From an uncultured Aquimarina sp. (GTDB lineage: Bacteria > Bacteroidota > Bacteroidia > Flavobacteriales > Flavobacteriaceae): a stretch of 64,000 bases of DNA. A model generated the notes under the pieces. It worked only from the letters and a program-made list of their open reading frames with translations, searched no databases and was not told the origin of the DNA. The stretch covers positions 109,199 through 173,198 of the forward strand of contig NZ_CANLMP010000010.1 of assembly GCF_947492405.1 (NCBI RefSeq). The letters are read 5' to 3'. Position 1 is the first letter of the stretch, and every line of letters starts with the position of its first letter. Below are positions 34,356 to 44,816 of this stretch, piece after piece. The translations under genes were made by a program, and so were the position numbers.

Positions 34356-36008
34356 ATGTCAGTAGTAACAGCAACTATAAAAAGTGAAGGCAAGGAAATG
34401 AGAGGCGAATTTGAGCTTCTTTCTATTGATGTAACGCATGAGTTTAATAAAATTCCTACAGCAGAACTGAAATTTATTGATGGAGATGTTTCCAAAAAAG
34501 AATTTAAAATTTTAGACGACACTTCTTTTGCCATTGGAAAAAAAATAGATATTTCATTAAAGTATGAAGATAAACCAAATGAAGAAGTAAAAGTTTTTAG
34601 AGGTATTGTAACCAATAAACTACTAGAACTTAATCGAAAAGAACCAACGCTGACCATAGAATTAAGCGATGTTGTTATAAAAATGAATAGTCATCGCAAA
34701 AATGCTGTATATCATCAGAAAAAGGATCACGAGATTATAGCGAGTATGCTACAGCCATATGGGGTTTCTAGTAAAAAGGTAGAAGACACGACGGTTAGTC
34801 ATCAGCAAATGATACAATATTATGTAACTGATTGGGATTTTATGCTATCACGTGCAGAGGCTAATGCACAGTTAGTAAGCGTTGCACTCGGGGAGATTTC
34901 TGTTTTTCAGCCCAAACTAAAAGGCCCAAAACATTCTTTAGAACTAGGGTCTCATGAGATATATGATTTTGATTTACAAATTAATGGCAGTCATCAATAT
35001 AAAGAAATAACAGCAGTAGGTTGGGACGTTGGTGCGCAAAAAAGCACCAAGGTTTCAAAAAATGAAACTTTTAACATTAGTTCAAAAGGACAAGATGTAA
35101 CAAGCATAAGTAAAGCCTTTGGAACTAAAGAAATGACATTGGTACACGGGGTGCCAACAATTGCTAATGAGCTAGAGACTTGGTCTAATGCTCAACAACT
35201 AAAATCTAGTTTGTCCTTTATAAAAGGTTGGATTAAAATTCCAGGAACTGGCAAAATTAAAGTAGGTGACACTCTGGAAATTAAGGAATTTAGCAAAACC
35301 TTATCAGGTAACAATATGGTATCTGCAGTTAGACATGAAGTAACTGTGATGGGTTGGTGTACGCACCTTCAAATAGGCATGGATGCATGCTGGTTTACAT
35401 CGTCTTCTAAGGTGATGGATGCACCCGCAGCAGGTTTATTACCAGGTGTTAACGGATTACAGATAGGTGTTATACAACCTCTAGCCAAAGATCCTGATAA
35501 TTTGAACCGTATTAAAGTAATGATACCCGCTTTTGGGGATCAGCAAAATACGGTATGGGCGCGTCTTACTACTTTAGACGCAGGTGTGGGTCGAGGAACA
35601 TTTTTTCTACCACAACCTGGAGATGAGGTGATCATTGGATTTTTAAACGATGATCCCAGACATGCTATGATAATGGGATCCGTTTATAATCCAAAAAATA
35701 AACCTCCAGTTTCCTTTGATACGCATCCCACATCTAAAGGGATTTTTACGGAATCAAAATACCAACTATTTTTTGACGAAGAGGAAAAGTGTATCACCAT
35801 TGCTACTTCCGAACAAAATAAGATTACCATAGATGAAAAACAACAACGTATTGAACTGGCTGATAGCCACGGTAACCAGATTGAATTAAGTAAACAAGGA
35901 ATTAATATTTTGAGTGCGAATAACTGCAAAATACAATCCAAAGGAGATTTAAAAATTGAAGCAGGTGGAGGTATAGAAATTAAAGGGAATACTGTAGATG
36001 TGATCTAA
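34356..36008 (+). CDS. Baseplate spike, VgrG/gpV-like (Pvc8-like)
   Basis: This 550-aa central spike has an N-terminal gp27-like hub (about 1-350), then an OB-fold gp5/gpV domain (LQIGVIQPLAKDPDNLNRIKVMIPAF, VWARLTTLDAGVGRGTFFLPQPGDEVIIGFLNDDPRHAMIMGS) typical of VgrG, and a short beta-helix C-terminus (SHGNQIELSKQGINIL ... GGGIEIKGNTVDV). The trimer pierces the target membrane. The PAAR-like tip protein is encoded two genes later. Confidence 0.95.
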   Translation: MSVVTATIKSEGKEMRGEFELLSIDVTHEFNKIPTAELKFIDGDVSKKEFKILDDTSFAIGKKIDISLKYEDKPNEEVKVFRGIVTNKLLELNRKEPTLTIELSDVVIKMNSHRKNAVYHQKKDHEIIASMLQPYGVSSKKVEDTTVSHQQMIQYYVTDWDFMLSRAEANAQLVSVALGEISVFQPKLKGPKHSLELGSHEIYDFDLQINGSHQYKEITAVGWDVGAQKSTKVSKNETFNISSKGQDVTSISKAFGTKEMTLVHGVPTIANELETWSNAQQLKSSLSFIKGWIKIPGTGKIKVGDTLEIKEFSKTLSGNNMVSAVRHEVTVMGWCTHLQIGMDACWFTSSSKVMDAPAAGLLPGVNGLQIGVIQPLAKDPDNLNRIKVMIPAFGDQQNTVWARLTTLDAGVGRGTFFLPQPGDEVIIGFLNDDPRHAMIMGSVYNPKNKPPVSFDTHPTSKGIFTESKYQLFFDEEEKCITIATSEQNKITIDEKQQRIELADSHGNQIELSKQGINILSANNCKIQSKGDLKIEAGGGIEIKGNTVDVI

Positions 36009-36033
36009 TAAATAACGTAGAGAATAATAAAAG

Positions 36034-36441
36034 ATGATTGAAGATAATAAATTTTTAGGTAGTGGTTGGTCCTTTCCACCTCAGTTTCAGAAAGGTGGTG
36101 ATCAGGTAGTAATGGTCTCTGGTGAAAAGGATATAGAACAAAGTCTTTATATTCTATTAACCACTTCTTTACAAGAACGAGTAATGCAATCTGATTATGG
36201 ATGTGAGCTAAAAGATTATGTATTTGAAAGTATAAATCAAAGGTTTATAACAGATATTAAAAATGCGGTTACAGATGCTATTCTTAATCATGAACCAAGA
36301 ATTAAAGTAGATACAGTTGTACTAGATAATACGGATCCTGAAAAAGGACTCATCCATATCAAAGTAACCTATACTGTTAGAATGACTAATAATAGATTTA
36401 ATCTGGTATATCCATTTTATATAAATGAAGCTTTTAATTAA
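36034..36441 (+). CDS. Baseplate wedge protein, gp25-like (Pvc9-like)
   Basis: This 135-aa gp25 family protein links the baseplate to the first sheath ring. The typical core is visible: GSGWSFPPQF, EKDIEQSLYILLTTSLQERVMQSDYGC, LKDYVFES, and a C-terminal NNRFNLVYPFYI. It provides the sheath handshake platform. It lies 25 bases after the spike gene. Confidence 0.94.
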   Translation: MIEDNKFLGSGWSFPPQFQKGGDQVVMVSGEKDIEQSLYILLTTSLQERVMQSDYGCELKDYVFESINQRFITDIKNAVTDAILNHEPRIKVDTVVLDNTDPEKGLIHIKVTYTVRMTNNRFNLVYPFYINEAFN

Positions 36442-36458
36442 TCATAATATAAAATGAT

Positions 36459-36893
36459 ATGGCATTAGATACAATTATTTTGGATGGAGATAAAGTATTG
36501 TTCGATCCTACCTATGGTCCAGCTACTGTGGTAGTCAAACCAGGAACAATAAAAGCTTCGGGAAAAACCACAGTACAAGGTAAAAAAGTAGTGGTCAAAG
36601 GAGATGAAAGTAAGGTTGTTGTATCTGGCTGTACTTATACAAGTCCTTCCTTTCCGATACCAGGAACTGGTAATTTAAAAGTAGCTTCTTTGGGGCCAGA
36701 TCAATTGACAAAAAAAACCAAAAGTGGTAGTAAACCTATCGTATTAAAAGGAGGTGTTTTTATAGCCCGATTTGAAGTACAGTCTCCGGCAAAATTTATC
36801 CCGCCAGGAAGTGCACCGATATCTGACCCGGTACCTTTTTATATGGGAACAGGAAAATTAGTACCTGCAATAGATAAATTGAAAGCAACCTAG
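36459..36893 (+). CDS. PAAR-like spike tip protein (Pvc10-like)
   Basis: This 144-aa protein is in the Pvc10 position between gp25 and baseplate J. It has a Gly/Pro-rich beta repeat pattern (FDPTYGPATVVVKPGTIKASG, GCTYTSPSFPIPGTGNL, PVPFYMGTGKLVPA) consistent with a small conical tip that sharpens the spike. Clear PAAR triplets are absent, so the fold is inferred mostly from context and composition. Confidence 0.75.
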   Translation: MALDTIILDGDKVLFDPTYGPATVVVKPGTIKASGKTTVQGKKVVVKGDESKVVVSGCTYTSPSFPIPGTGNLKVASLGPDQLTKKTKSGSKPIVLKGGVFIARFEVQSPAKFIPPGSAPISDPVPFYMGTGKLVPAIDKLKAT

Positions 36894-36916
36894 TTGTTAA
36901 AAGATGTAAAAGAGAC

Positions 36917-39900
36917 ATGAGAAATACAATAAAAACACACCAACTCTTATTTCGTGATGGTGCCAGTAAACAAAACGATACTATAGAACGATTAGCACCT
37001 TCCTATGTTCAGGTAGAGAATCGAAGTATGGAGCAATTGATTCAGGAAGCACAGCGTCTAGCCAAAGAACTGATATTTGTTGATGAGAACAATCAGGCTA
37101 GAGGAACCTGGGAATCTTTCTTAATAGAAGATCCTGATAGCTTTTATAAGGCTTCGGAAACCGGCAAGGAATCTCTAAGGAAACAATGGGCAAGTCAATT
37201 GGCAGCATATGTAGAGAATCCCGATCGTTTTCTAAAGAATCAAGAGACTAAACAAAAATTGGCAAGCCCACATACGGCACTTTTCTTGACTTTTTTAAAG
37301 TTACTTCATCTTATAAAAGAGCAGATCAATGGACTTACTCAAAAACATCTGGATTTTTATTATCGTGAGCGACTAGGATTATCTCCCAAAAAAGCAGTCC
37401 CGGATATGGTCAATGTCTTGATCGAACTTGTAGAAGAAGAAACGCAGTTAGCGTTAAATAAAGGAACTATTTTCTTGGCAGGAGAAGATGATGAAGGTAA
37501 TGAACTACACTACACGACCACAGAAAATACGATTATCAATCAAGCAAAGGTCGCTCAATTAAAAAACGTCTTTGTAGATAAACAAACTTTTACAATTGCA
37601 GGGATTCATCGTCACAATTTAGATACCCCAGACAAGGGGGTTTCGGTAATGATGCAAATGGCATTAGGAACCCCCAATCCTGGGGATGCATTACCTGATA
37701 TGCCTGATGGATTTCAGGAACTTACAGATATGCTTCCAGAGATAAATGACAATGAAGCAGTACAGCGTTATATTACGGAAGTATTGTTTTTAAGCATCGA
37801 AGAATTCCAATTGATTTTCCAAAAACAAGCTCAGGAAAAAAAAGGAGAATCTACTGATTGGTTGCCTGTTTATGAATTGTTAGAAGAAGCATACGGTCGT
37901 AAGATCAGGTCCGAACGCAAGGATCGATTAACCAAAATAAGAGAAGAAGAAGGGTTTATATCTTTATTAAAACAAGTGTATGGTGATCCTAACCCAGGAG
38001 ATCAGCTACCGACCTATAGAGGGAGAGAGGCTTCTTTTGAGCGCATTTTTGAAGATCTCAAAAGTCCAAATACAGCTACGAAACAAGGTGCTTCTGAGTT
38101 TGTCGAAGAAATCTTAAAGTTAAAAGTTCCTGATTTTGTTTTCATTCTTGATACGAGCAGTACTCCTGAGACCAATGAAGCGTGGGAAGATGTTTATACG
38201 CTTCTAGAAGTTGCAGAAAGACAGGTGCGACGTATTACTATTGAAGCACCTTCGAAAGAAAAAACTATAAATATCTATGCTGCTAATGATGCCGAGGCGC
38301 TTGCTTTTAGCCAGTATAACGACACTGAAGAAAGCAAACGATTTAAAACCTTTGGTAATATACCAACAGAAGCTACAAATCATTTACAAGCAGCCACGTT
38401 AGGTTTTGCAGTAAGTTCTCCTGTTTTGTTACTTAAAGAAGGTAAAAGAACAATAACGCTTTTTCAGCAATTGGACATTGATAACGAAAGATTTATAAAA
38501 TTAAAAAAGCTAATCAATAGAGGAATCATCCGTATATATCTGAGTAGTAAAGAGCAATGGTTTGTTCCTAATGAAGTATCTATAGAATTAGGAGATTTCT
38601 TAAAATCAACTTCAGGGATACCGTTATCAAATGTAACAATCACTGATGAAACGTTAACAATCACAGAAGATACTGCTGAAATATTCGAAGTATTAGAGAA
38701 GGATAAAATAGTCGTTGATACTGATGGAACTAGCTATAAACTATTATCAGATATTGTAGATAAGTCGGTTCCATTGCGCAGAATAGGTAAAGTAAACCAA
38801 TTACAAGAAACGATAACCTTATACGATCAGGAACAGGTTTTTGTAAAATCAATTAAAACAAAAATAAAGCTTACTCCAGAGGAGGCCGCAGTAGAAGTTT
38901 TCAATACATCCGATACAACTACATCATTCATACAAGCAGATACACCTTCATTAGTGATGACAGTTGATCCAGATATAGTAGATGAACTAAATACCCAAAG
39001 TGATTTAGAAGTATACGACTGTCTTATGGATCTGAAGATCAATAAGATTGGATTACGTGTAGCTGTAACTGGGTTACAGAATATCATTATTCAGAATGAC
39101 CAGAGTGCAATCAATCCTAAAAAACCTTTCGAGCCTTTTGGATTAGAACCTTCCAGAGGAGATGGATTGTATTTTACAAATGAAGAAATTGCTCAAAAAG
39201 TAATTACTGACTTACAGTTACATCCGGAATGGGTGAATCAGCCAGACGATTTTGCGCTGCACTATGAAAATTATTGGAAAGTTGAGCAGGATACTCTTAC
39301 ACCAGCTGCTAAGGATCAAAAGATAAAAAGTAATAGTGATTTCACCTCAAGTTTGTTTGTGTATCATAATTTTACCGAAATTCCTGTTACCGATCAGGTA
39401 CCGTTATTTACAGAAGAACAGGTGATGGAGATTAATAATATTCCCAATCTGGTGCAAAAAAACAAGCCATCGTATAAGTACAAGCCTATTGATCATATCG
39501 ATAAAGAGCAAAATGAAGTTACTGATTGGCAGCGTTATTTTAAATTAGAGCTCAATGCTATTGATTTTCAGGATAAACTATACAATAGTTTATTTGCCAG
39601 ACAGACATTCTCTGAAAACCCAGATATTAGAAAATTAATACTTCCGCTTCCATATCAACCTAAATTAAAAAGCTTAAAGCTAAGCTATACAGCAGAAGCC
39701 AATTTACTTTTAGAAGATCAGACAACAGTAGAAAATCAGAAAATATTTCACGTACATCCGTTTGGGTATAAAACTCAAAAAGGGAATGGAGAAATTACTT
39801 TATTCCCAAAATACCAGGATAATGGATCACTTTACGTTGGGATTTCCGGGTGTACTCCTCCACAAATTATCAATATACTTTTTCAATTAGCAGAAGGAAG

Positions 39901-41038
39901 CGCTGATCCGGATGTCGGTAAACCAGCCGTACACTGGAGTTATCTTAAGAACAATGACTGGAAGATTTTAGATACATCCGATATCATATCGGATACTACC
40001 AATGGGTTGTTAAATAGTGGTGTTGTAAGCATTCGTATGCCAGAGGATGCTACTACTGGTAATTCTTTATTACCGGATCACTTACACTGGTTTAGAGTTA
40101 GTGTGGCACAACATATAGAAGGCGTAGCGGATACAATAGCTATTAAAACTCAGGTAGTACAAGCTATACTTTCTAATGATGTGATAGCTACCTCACATTT
40201 TAATACACCCTTAAAGGAAGAAAGTATTACCGAGACCCAACAATTTATTCCACAAATAAAATCAGTATCTCAGCCATTTACTTCTAGCCAAGGAAAACCT
40301 GCAGAAGAGGATTTACATTTTAACCAGCGGATTAGTGAACGGTTACGCCATAAAAATAGGGCGTTAACTATGTGGGATTATGAACATTTGGTACTTGATG
40401 CTTTTCCGGAAGTATATAAAGTAAAATGCTTACCTCAAATAAAACAATTAGGAAATGTAGTTGTGACGGTAGTACCTGATATCAGAAAAAATTTGCCATT
40501 TCAGCCTTTCAATCCTAAAGTAGCCGCTGATGTGTTATCAAGGATTCAGAAATTTCTGGAGAAACGTGCTCCGGTGGTAGCAGAAATTTCAGTAAACAAT
40601 CCAACCTATTTACAAGTAGCCACACGCTGTACTGTAAAGTTTAATCAAGGCTTAGATGCTATTTTTTACAAAAACAAATTGATCGAAGAGATCAAAAGAT
40701 TTTTGTCACCCTGGGCTTTTGATGATGCGGAAGATATCCGTTTGGGAGGAATGTTGGATTCGGGAATATTGGTCAATTTCATTGCAGAAAGACCTTACAT
40801 TGATTTTGTAGCAAATCTAAAACTGTTTCAGAGTGCGAATGGCAAAAATTTTACAGATGTGACCTCTTTAGCTCACAAAAAAAATGCTGTGATCCCGGAT
40901 CAACCTGATATGATAATTGTATCGGCAGCCAATCATTTTATAGATATCGCTGACGAAAACATTTATGATGAGGATGCAGATAAAGGAATCAATTATATGA
41001 TTGTAGAAACAGACTTCGTAGTAGCAAAAGATTTTTAA
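36917..41038 (+). CDS. Baseplate J-like protein (Pvc11-like)
   Basis: This 1373-aa baseplate wedge protein of the gp6/J class is much larger than phage versions. The baseplate J core lies in the C-terminal third (HFNQRISERLRHKNRALTMWDYEHLVLDAFPEVYKVKC and following). The N-terminal domain (LGLSPKKAVPDMVNVLIELVEE ...) is the usual eCIS form. Between them is a helical insert present twice: residues about 249-336 and 356-440 both begin with a PNPGD-LP segment and end with an acidic helix (LLEEAYGRK, LLEVAERQV). The duplicated insert may face outward. Confidence 0.9.
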   Translation: MRNTIKTHQLLFRDGASKQNDTIERLAPSYVQVENRSMEQLIQEAQRLAKELIFVDENNQARGTWESFLIEDPDSFYKASETGKESLRKQWASQLAAYVENPDRFLKNQETKQKLASPHTALFLTFLKLLHLIKEQINGLTQKHLDFYYRERLGLSPKKAVPDMVNVLIELVEEETQLALNKGTIFLAGEDDEGNELHYTTTENTIINQAKVAQLKNVFVDKQTFTIAGIHRHNLDTPDKGVSVMMQMALGTPNPGDALPDMPDGFQELTDMLPEINDNEAVQRYITEVLFLSIEEFQLIFQKQAQEKKGESTDWLPVYELLEEAYGRKIRSERKDRLTKIREEEGFISLLKQVYGDPNPGDQLPTYRGREASFERIFEDLKSPNTATKQGASEFVEEILKLKVPDFVFILDTSSTPETNEAWEDVYTLLEVAERQVRRITIEAPSKEKTINIYAANDAEALAFSQYNDTEESKRFKTFGNIPTEATNHLQAATLGFAVSSPVLLLKEGKRTITLFQQLDIDNERFIKLKKLINRGIIRIYLSSKEQWFVPNEVSIELGDFLKSTSGIPLSNVTITDETLTITEDTAEIFEVLEKDKIVVDTDGTSYKLLSDIVDKSVPLRRIGKVNQLQETITLYDQEQVFVKSIKTKIKLTPEEAAVEVFNTSDTTTSFIQADTPSLVMTVDPDIVDELNTQSDLEVYDCLMDLKINKIGLRVAVTGLQNIIIQNDQSAINPKKPFEPFGLEPSRGDGLYFTNEEIAQKVITDLQLHPEWVNQPDDFALHYENYWKVEQDTLTPAAKDQKIKSNSDFTSSLFVYHNFTEIPVTDQVPLFTEEQVMEINNIPNLVQKNKPSYKYKPIDHIDKEQNEVTDWQRYFKLELNAIDFQDKLYNSLFARQTFSENPDIRKLILPLPYQPKLKSLKLSYTAEANLLLEDQTTVENQKIFHVHPFGYKTQKGNGEITLFPKYQDNGSLYVGISGCTPPQIINILFQLAEGSADPDVGKPAVHWSYLKNNDWKILDTSDIISDTTNGLLNSGVVSIRMPEDATTGNSLLPDHLHWFRVSVAQHIEGVADTIAIKTQVVQAILSNDVIATSHFNTPLKEESITETQQFIPQIKSVSQPFTSSQGKPAEEDLHFNQRISERLRHKNRALTMWDYEHLVLDAFPEVYKVKCLPQIKQLGNVVVTVVPDIRKNLPFQPFNPKVAADVLSRIQKFLEKRAPVVAEISVNNPTYLQVATRCTVKFNQGLDAIFYKNKLIEEIKRFLSPWAFDDAEDIRLGGMLDSGILVNFIAERPYIDFVANLKLFQSANGKNFTDVTSLAHKKNAVIPDQPDMIIVSAANHFIDIADENIYDEDADKGINYMIVETDFVVAKDF

Positions 41039-41083
41039 AAACACCTGAGTGTCAAAAGAAGGCATTTCACAAAAAGAAATAAT

Positions 41084-42325
41084 ATGGACATTAATAAAAG
41101 AAACAGAACAGAACTAAAAGAGTTTTTTAACGAAGGTGATAAACCTACCGAAAAGCAATTTGCAGAATTGATTGACGCTAATATAAATCAAATGGAAGAT
41201 GGTATCGCCAAAGTACCAGGAAATCCACTGGCAATTATGGCAGAAGGTAATGCTGCCAGCACTCAGGAGCTGTTACAGTTGTATGCTGATTTTGATCAAG
41301 ATAATCCTAGTTGGTCGGTAAACATGCATCCTAGAGTCAATCCAGAAGAGCCTGACACGGGGATTTCAGGGTTAAATATCAAAGATGCCACAGGAAAAAG
41401 TCGATTGTTTATCCAATCTAATAAGGGAAATGTAGGCGTGGGTACCATCGAACCTGATTCTAAACTCACTATCGAAGGAGATAATGATGCTTCCTTATTA
41501 TCCATAATTGATGCTACACAACAACGCGCTAAAATTTTTGAAGTTGCTCAGGAAGAAGGAGATGGTTTGGTCTCTGTACGTAATGGTAAATCTGATGAAT
41601 GTATCGCTATACAGGGCAATGAGATTTCTTTTGAAGATAAAAGAGATACTACTAATACCAAGTCTGCTAAGATTGCTTCAGAAGACGGGACACTAAAGAT
41701 TTATGGAAAATCATCTGATGAAGAATCAACTACGAGAACATTAGAAATCGTTGCGGATGATATGAAAATTACTGGTAATGTATCTATGAATAATTTATCG
41801 ACTAGTCCTAATTTACAGGACAGTGGAGAAGCCAGCGACCGTACAATTGCATCACAACGAGCGGTAAAAACATACGTAGATACTCGTTTGCCAAAAGGGC
41901 TTATTTCGATGTGGTCCGGAAAAGAAATTCCCTCGGGATGGGCATTATGTGATGGAACAAATGGAACACCAAACCTTTCCGGGAGATTTGTTGTTGGATT
42001 TAGTGAAAATAATGAAGATTATAACAAAATATCAAATACCGGTGGACAAGAACAGGTATCCTTAACTCCTGAACAATTGCCTGCTCATAAACACTCTGGA
42101 ACAACAAATAACGATGGTAATCATCGGCACAGTTTTGTAGGTGCAGCAAAAAGGGGAGATGGAGGAGGAACCGGTAGTTCAAATGATTATTACAAGGCTT
42201 TTAATAGGATTACTGCATTTGCAGGGGAGCATACACATTCGTTTGAAACTAATCAAACCGGTGAAAATAAGCCTCACGAAAATCGACCACCATATTTTGT
42301 ATTGGCATATATCATGAAATTGTAA
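41084..42325 (+). CDS. Tail fibre with phage collar domain (Pvc13-like)
   Basis: This 413-aa fibre protein is the likely receptor-binding part of the particle. The N-terminus (about 1-60, KEFFNEGDKPTEKQFAELID) is helical and probably attaches to the baseplate. A trimeric fibre region follows with GNVGVGTIEPDSKLTIEG, as in many fibres. The C-terminus holds a phage tail collar domain (about 268-413: GLISMWSGKEIPSGWALCDG, TPNLSGRFVVG, ENRPPYFVLAYIMKL). The tip likely binds surface sugars or proteins; the target is unknown. Confidence 0.88.
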   Translation: MDINKRNRTELKEFFNEGDKPTEKQFAELIDANINQMEDGIAKVPGNPLAIMAEGNAASTQELLQLYADFDQDNPSWSVNMHPRVNPEEPDTGISGLNIKDATGKSRLFIQSNKGNVGVGTIEPDSKLTIEGDNDASLLSIIDATQQRAKIFEVAQEEGDGLVSVRNGKSDECIAIQGNEISFEDKRDTTNTKSAKIASEDGTLKIYGKSSDEESTTRTLEIVADDMKITGNVSMNNLSTSPNLQDSGEASDRTIASQRAVKTYVDTRLPKGLISMWSGKEIPSGWALCDGTNGTPNLSGRFVVGFSENNEDYNKISNTGGQEQVSLTPEQLPAHKHSGTTNNDGNHRHSFVGAAKRGDGGGTGSSNDYYKAFNRITAFAGEHTHSFETNQTGENKPHENRPPYFVLAYIMKL

Positions 42326-42374
42326 GCCTAGTAATACCTGGATTAAAAAAATCTTATTAAAAAACACCAAAGTA

Positions 42375-44810
42375 ATGATGTCAACACCGATTACCATACC
42401 CAAAGAAGTGCCTAGCAATTCAGCTTTAAGTTATGATTTCTTAAGAGAAGAAGGAATCAAAACCATCCAGGAACTGGCAGGTACCAGTTGGACTGATCAT
42501 AATACCCACGATCCGGGTATTACGATTCTGGAACAGTTGTGTTATGCGATTACGGATCTGGCATATCGCCTAGATTATGATATACAAGACCTACTAGGGG
42601 ATAACCTTGCAGCTCATCAAGAACTGTATAGTGCGGCAACGATACTAAGCAGTAGTGCGGTAACCTGGTTGGATCTTAGAAAAGTGGTGATCGATATTAA
42701 GGGGGTTAAAAATGCATGGATAGAAAAGATCACCCCAGAAAATATAATTAGTGTTAGTAATTCGCATCCAACACCAAAAGGACTCTATACAGTAATTATC
42801 GAAAAAGATGATCTGATAGATGCAGAAGGCAATATGTTACAAACAATTAAAAAACGCCTTCTAGAATGTCGTAGTTTATGCGAGGATTTTGAAGACATTC
42901 AACTACTCGATAAACAGAAAATCCGATTAGGAGGTACTATAGAAATTTCGAATCAGACAGATGATATCCATTTACTGATTGCCGATCTATTATATAAGAT
43001 ACAAGAGCATCTATCACCTTCGATCCGGTTTTATACCTTGCAGGAACTATTAGATAAAGGCAAACGTACCGATGAGGTTTTTGAAGGTCCAATATTGGAT
43101 CACGGTTTTATTGATGATGATGAATTGGAAGAGCAAATTAGAAAGACAGAAATACATGCTTCTGATTTGATTAAAGAAATTATGGATGTTGGGCACGTGG
43201 TCACGGTTCAGGATCTATTGATTCAGTCTGGAGCGAATGATGGTAAAAATTGGGTGTATTATCTGGATACTACCAAAACCCCTACACTGGATATCAATGC
43301 TACTTTGCAAAGTCTACAGTTTAGGGTGCAAGGACTTACCGCAACAATTAATACCGAACAAGTCCTGAAAAATTATCAACAAAAAGTACTTATGTCGGCA
43401 ACCCAAAAAAACCTAAACCCTGTACAAAAAGAAATGTCATTTTCTGTAGGCAAGGATAGGAATATAGCAAACTATTATAGCGTACAAAACCAGTTTCCTG
43501 ATAATTATGGTATCGGTACTTTAGGATTGCCTGATTCGTTAACAGACAAAAGAAAAGCACAGGCTAAACAGCTTAAAGCCTATCTTACTTTTTTTGATCA
43601 GTTATTGGCAAATACATTTTCAAAGGTTGCTAATTTTCAAAAATTGGTCAGCTTTACAGATCTCGATTATCGTACTTATTTTAATCAAAGTTTATTAGGT
43701 GTTGTAGAAGGATTAGAAGATATTCTTGTGAGTAAAGAGGATTATGAAACATACTTGACCAATGTTTCATCGATTACTTTGGAAAGTCTTCAGCGGAAAA
43801 ACAAATTTTTAAATCATCTATTAGCTCGTTTTAGTGAGACGTTTAGCACCCATGTTTTAGGAGAACCAAAAGAAGGCACGGATGTGCTTGATCAAGAGCA
43901 AAGATTGATACAAGACAAAATGCAATTCTTACAATCTTACCCATTAATTAGTGCTAATAGAGGTAAAGGCTTTGATTATAGTAAACCACACACCAATGAT
44001 ACTAATTATTCGGGATTAGAAAAACGGATTGCGCTAAAATTAGGATTAGAAGAGCAAGAAACATTTTTTATGGTAGAACACCTGCTTTTACGTCCTAAGA
44101 CCACAGATCAACATACGCTGGAAACGTACTATCAATCCATAGAGATCACTGCTTTTAAAGCAGCTGAAAACGAACTAAATACCGAATGTATCATTCCTGA
44201 ACACAGTTTTCTAAAAGGAGAGCAAATACGCATCACACAAAATGGTACGTATGATGGAATCCATATGATACAGTCGATAACTGAAACCGGTTTTGAGATT
44301 AATACTCCTTTTCAGGAAGGAGGAAGTAATGATACTGCTAATTGTCAACGCATACAACCAGATATAAAGCATCATCTTTTTTCGGAACCGATAACTTCAT
44401 TTGAGGCCTCACCAAATACGGGTCATACCTTTTGTAATACGATACATAGTTTACAAATTGGCGATGCGGTAACGATCGTTGGAGCTGAGGAGTATGATGG
44501 AACGCATAAAGTGACCAATATCACAGAAACAAGTTTTGAAATTGAAATTCCTTTTAATCAGGTATATATCACAGGACGTTTTATGCAATTAGACACAACA
44601 GAAGATCTATACTCGCTACAGTTGAGTTTTGTTTTTCCTGAAGGAAAAGGTAGGTATCAAGACCCTGTATTTCAAAATTTTGTAGAGAACACGGTTCGCG
44701 AAGAAACTCCGGTACATCTTACTACTTATGTACATTGGTTAGGAGCAGATGAAATAGAAATGTTTACAAAAGCCTATCAGGACTTTGTTGTTACCATCAA
44801 TAAGCGCTAA
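42375..44810 (+). CDS. Second baseplate wedge protein (Pvc12-like)
   Basis: This 811-aa protein matches the eCIS Pvc12/gp7-type baseplate component. The N-terminus has the family segment GTSWTDHNTHDPGITILEQL (about residues 36-55), and the C-terminus ends FQNFVENTVREETPVHLTTYVHWLG. It pairs with the J-like protein to form the wedge. Residues about 604-735 form an insert made of two similar beta modules, each with a YDG-H motif followed by a T-ITETxFEI-PF strand. It lies 6 bases before the tape-measure gene. Confidence 0.85.
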   Translation: MMSTPITIPKEVPSNSALSYDFLREEGIKTIQELAGTSWTDHNTHDPGITILEQLCYAITDLAYRLDYDIQDLLGDNLAAHQELYSAATILSSSAVTWLDLRKVVIDIKGVKNAWIEKITPENIISVSNSHPTPKGLYTVIIEKDDLIDAEGNMLQTIKKRLLECRSLCEDFEDIQLLDKQKIRLGGTIEISNQTDDIHLLIADLLYKIQEHLSPSIRFYTLQELLDKGKRTDEVFEGPILDHGFIDDDELEEQIRKTEIHASDLIKEIMDVGHVVTVQDLLIQSGANDGKNWVYYLDTTKTPTLDINATLQSLQFRVQGLTATINTEQVLKNYQQKVLMSATQKNLNPVQKEMSFSVGKDRNIANYYSVQNQFPDNYGIGTLGLPDSLTDKRKAQAKQLKAYLTFFDQLLANTFSKVANFQKLVSFTDLDYRTYFNQSLLGVVEGLEDILVSKEDYETYLTNVSSITLESLQRKNKFLNHLLARFSETFSTHVLGEPKEGTDVLDQEQRLIQDKMQFLQSYPLISANRGKGFDYSKPHTNDTNYSGLEKRIALKLGLEEQETFFMVEHLLLRPKTTDQHTLETYYQSIEITAFKAAENELNTECIIPEHSFLKGEQIRITQNGTYDGIHMIQSITETGFEINTPFQEGGSNDTANCQRIQPDIKHHLFSEPITSFEASPNTGHTFCNTIHSLQIGDAVTIVGAEEYDGTHKVTNITETSFEIEIPFNQVYITGRFMQLDTTEDLYSLQLSFVFPEGKGRYQDPVFQNFVENTVREETPVHLTTYVHWLGADEIEMFTKAYQDFVVTINKR

Positions 44811-44816
44811 TCTATA

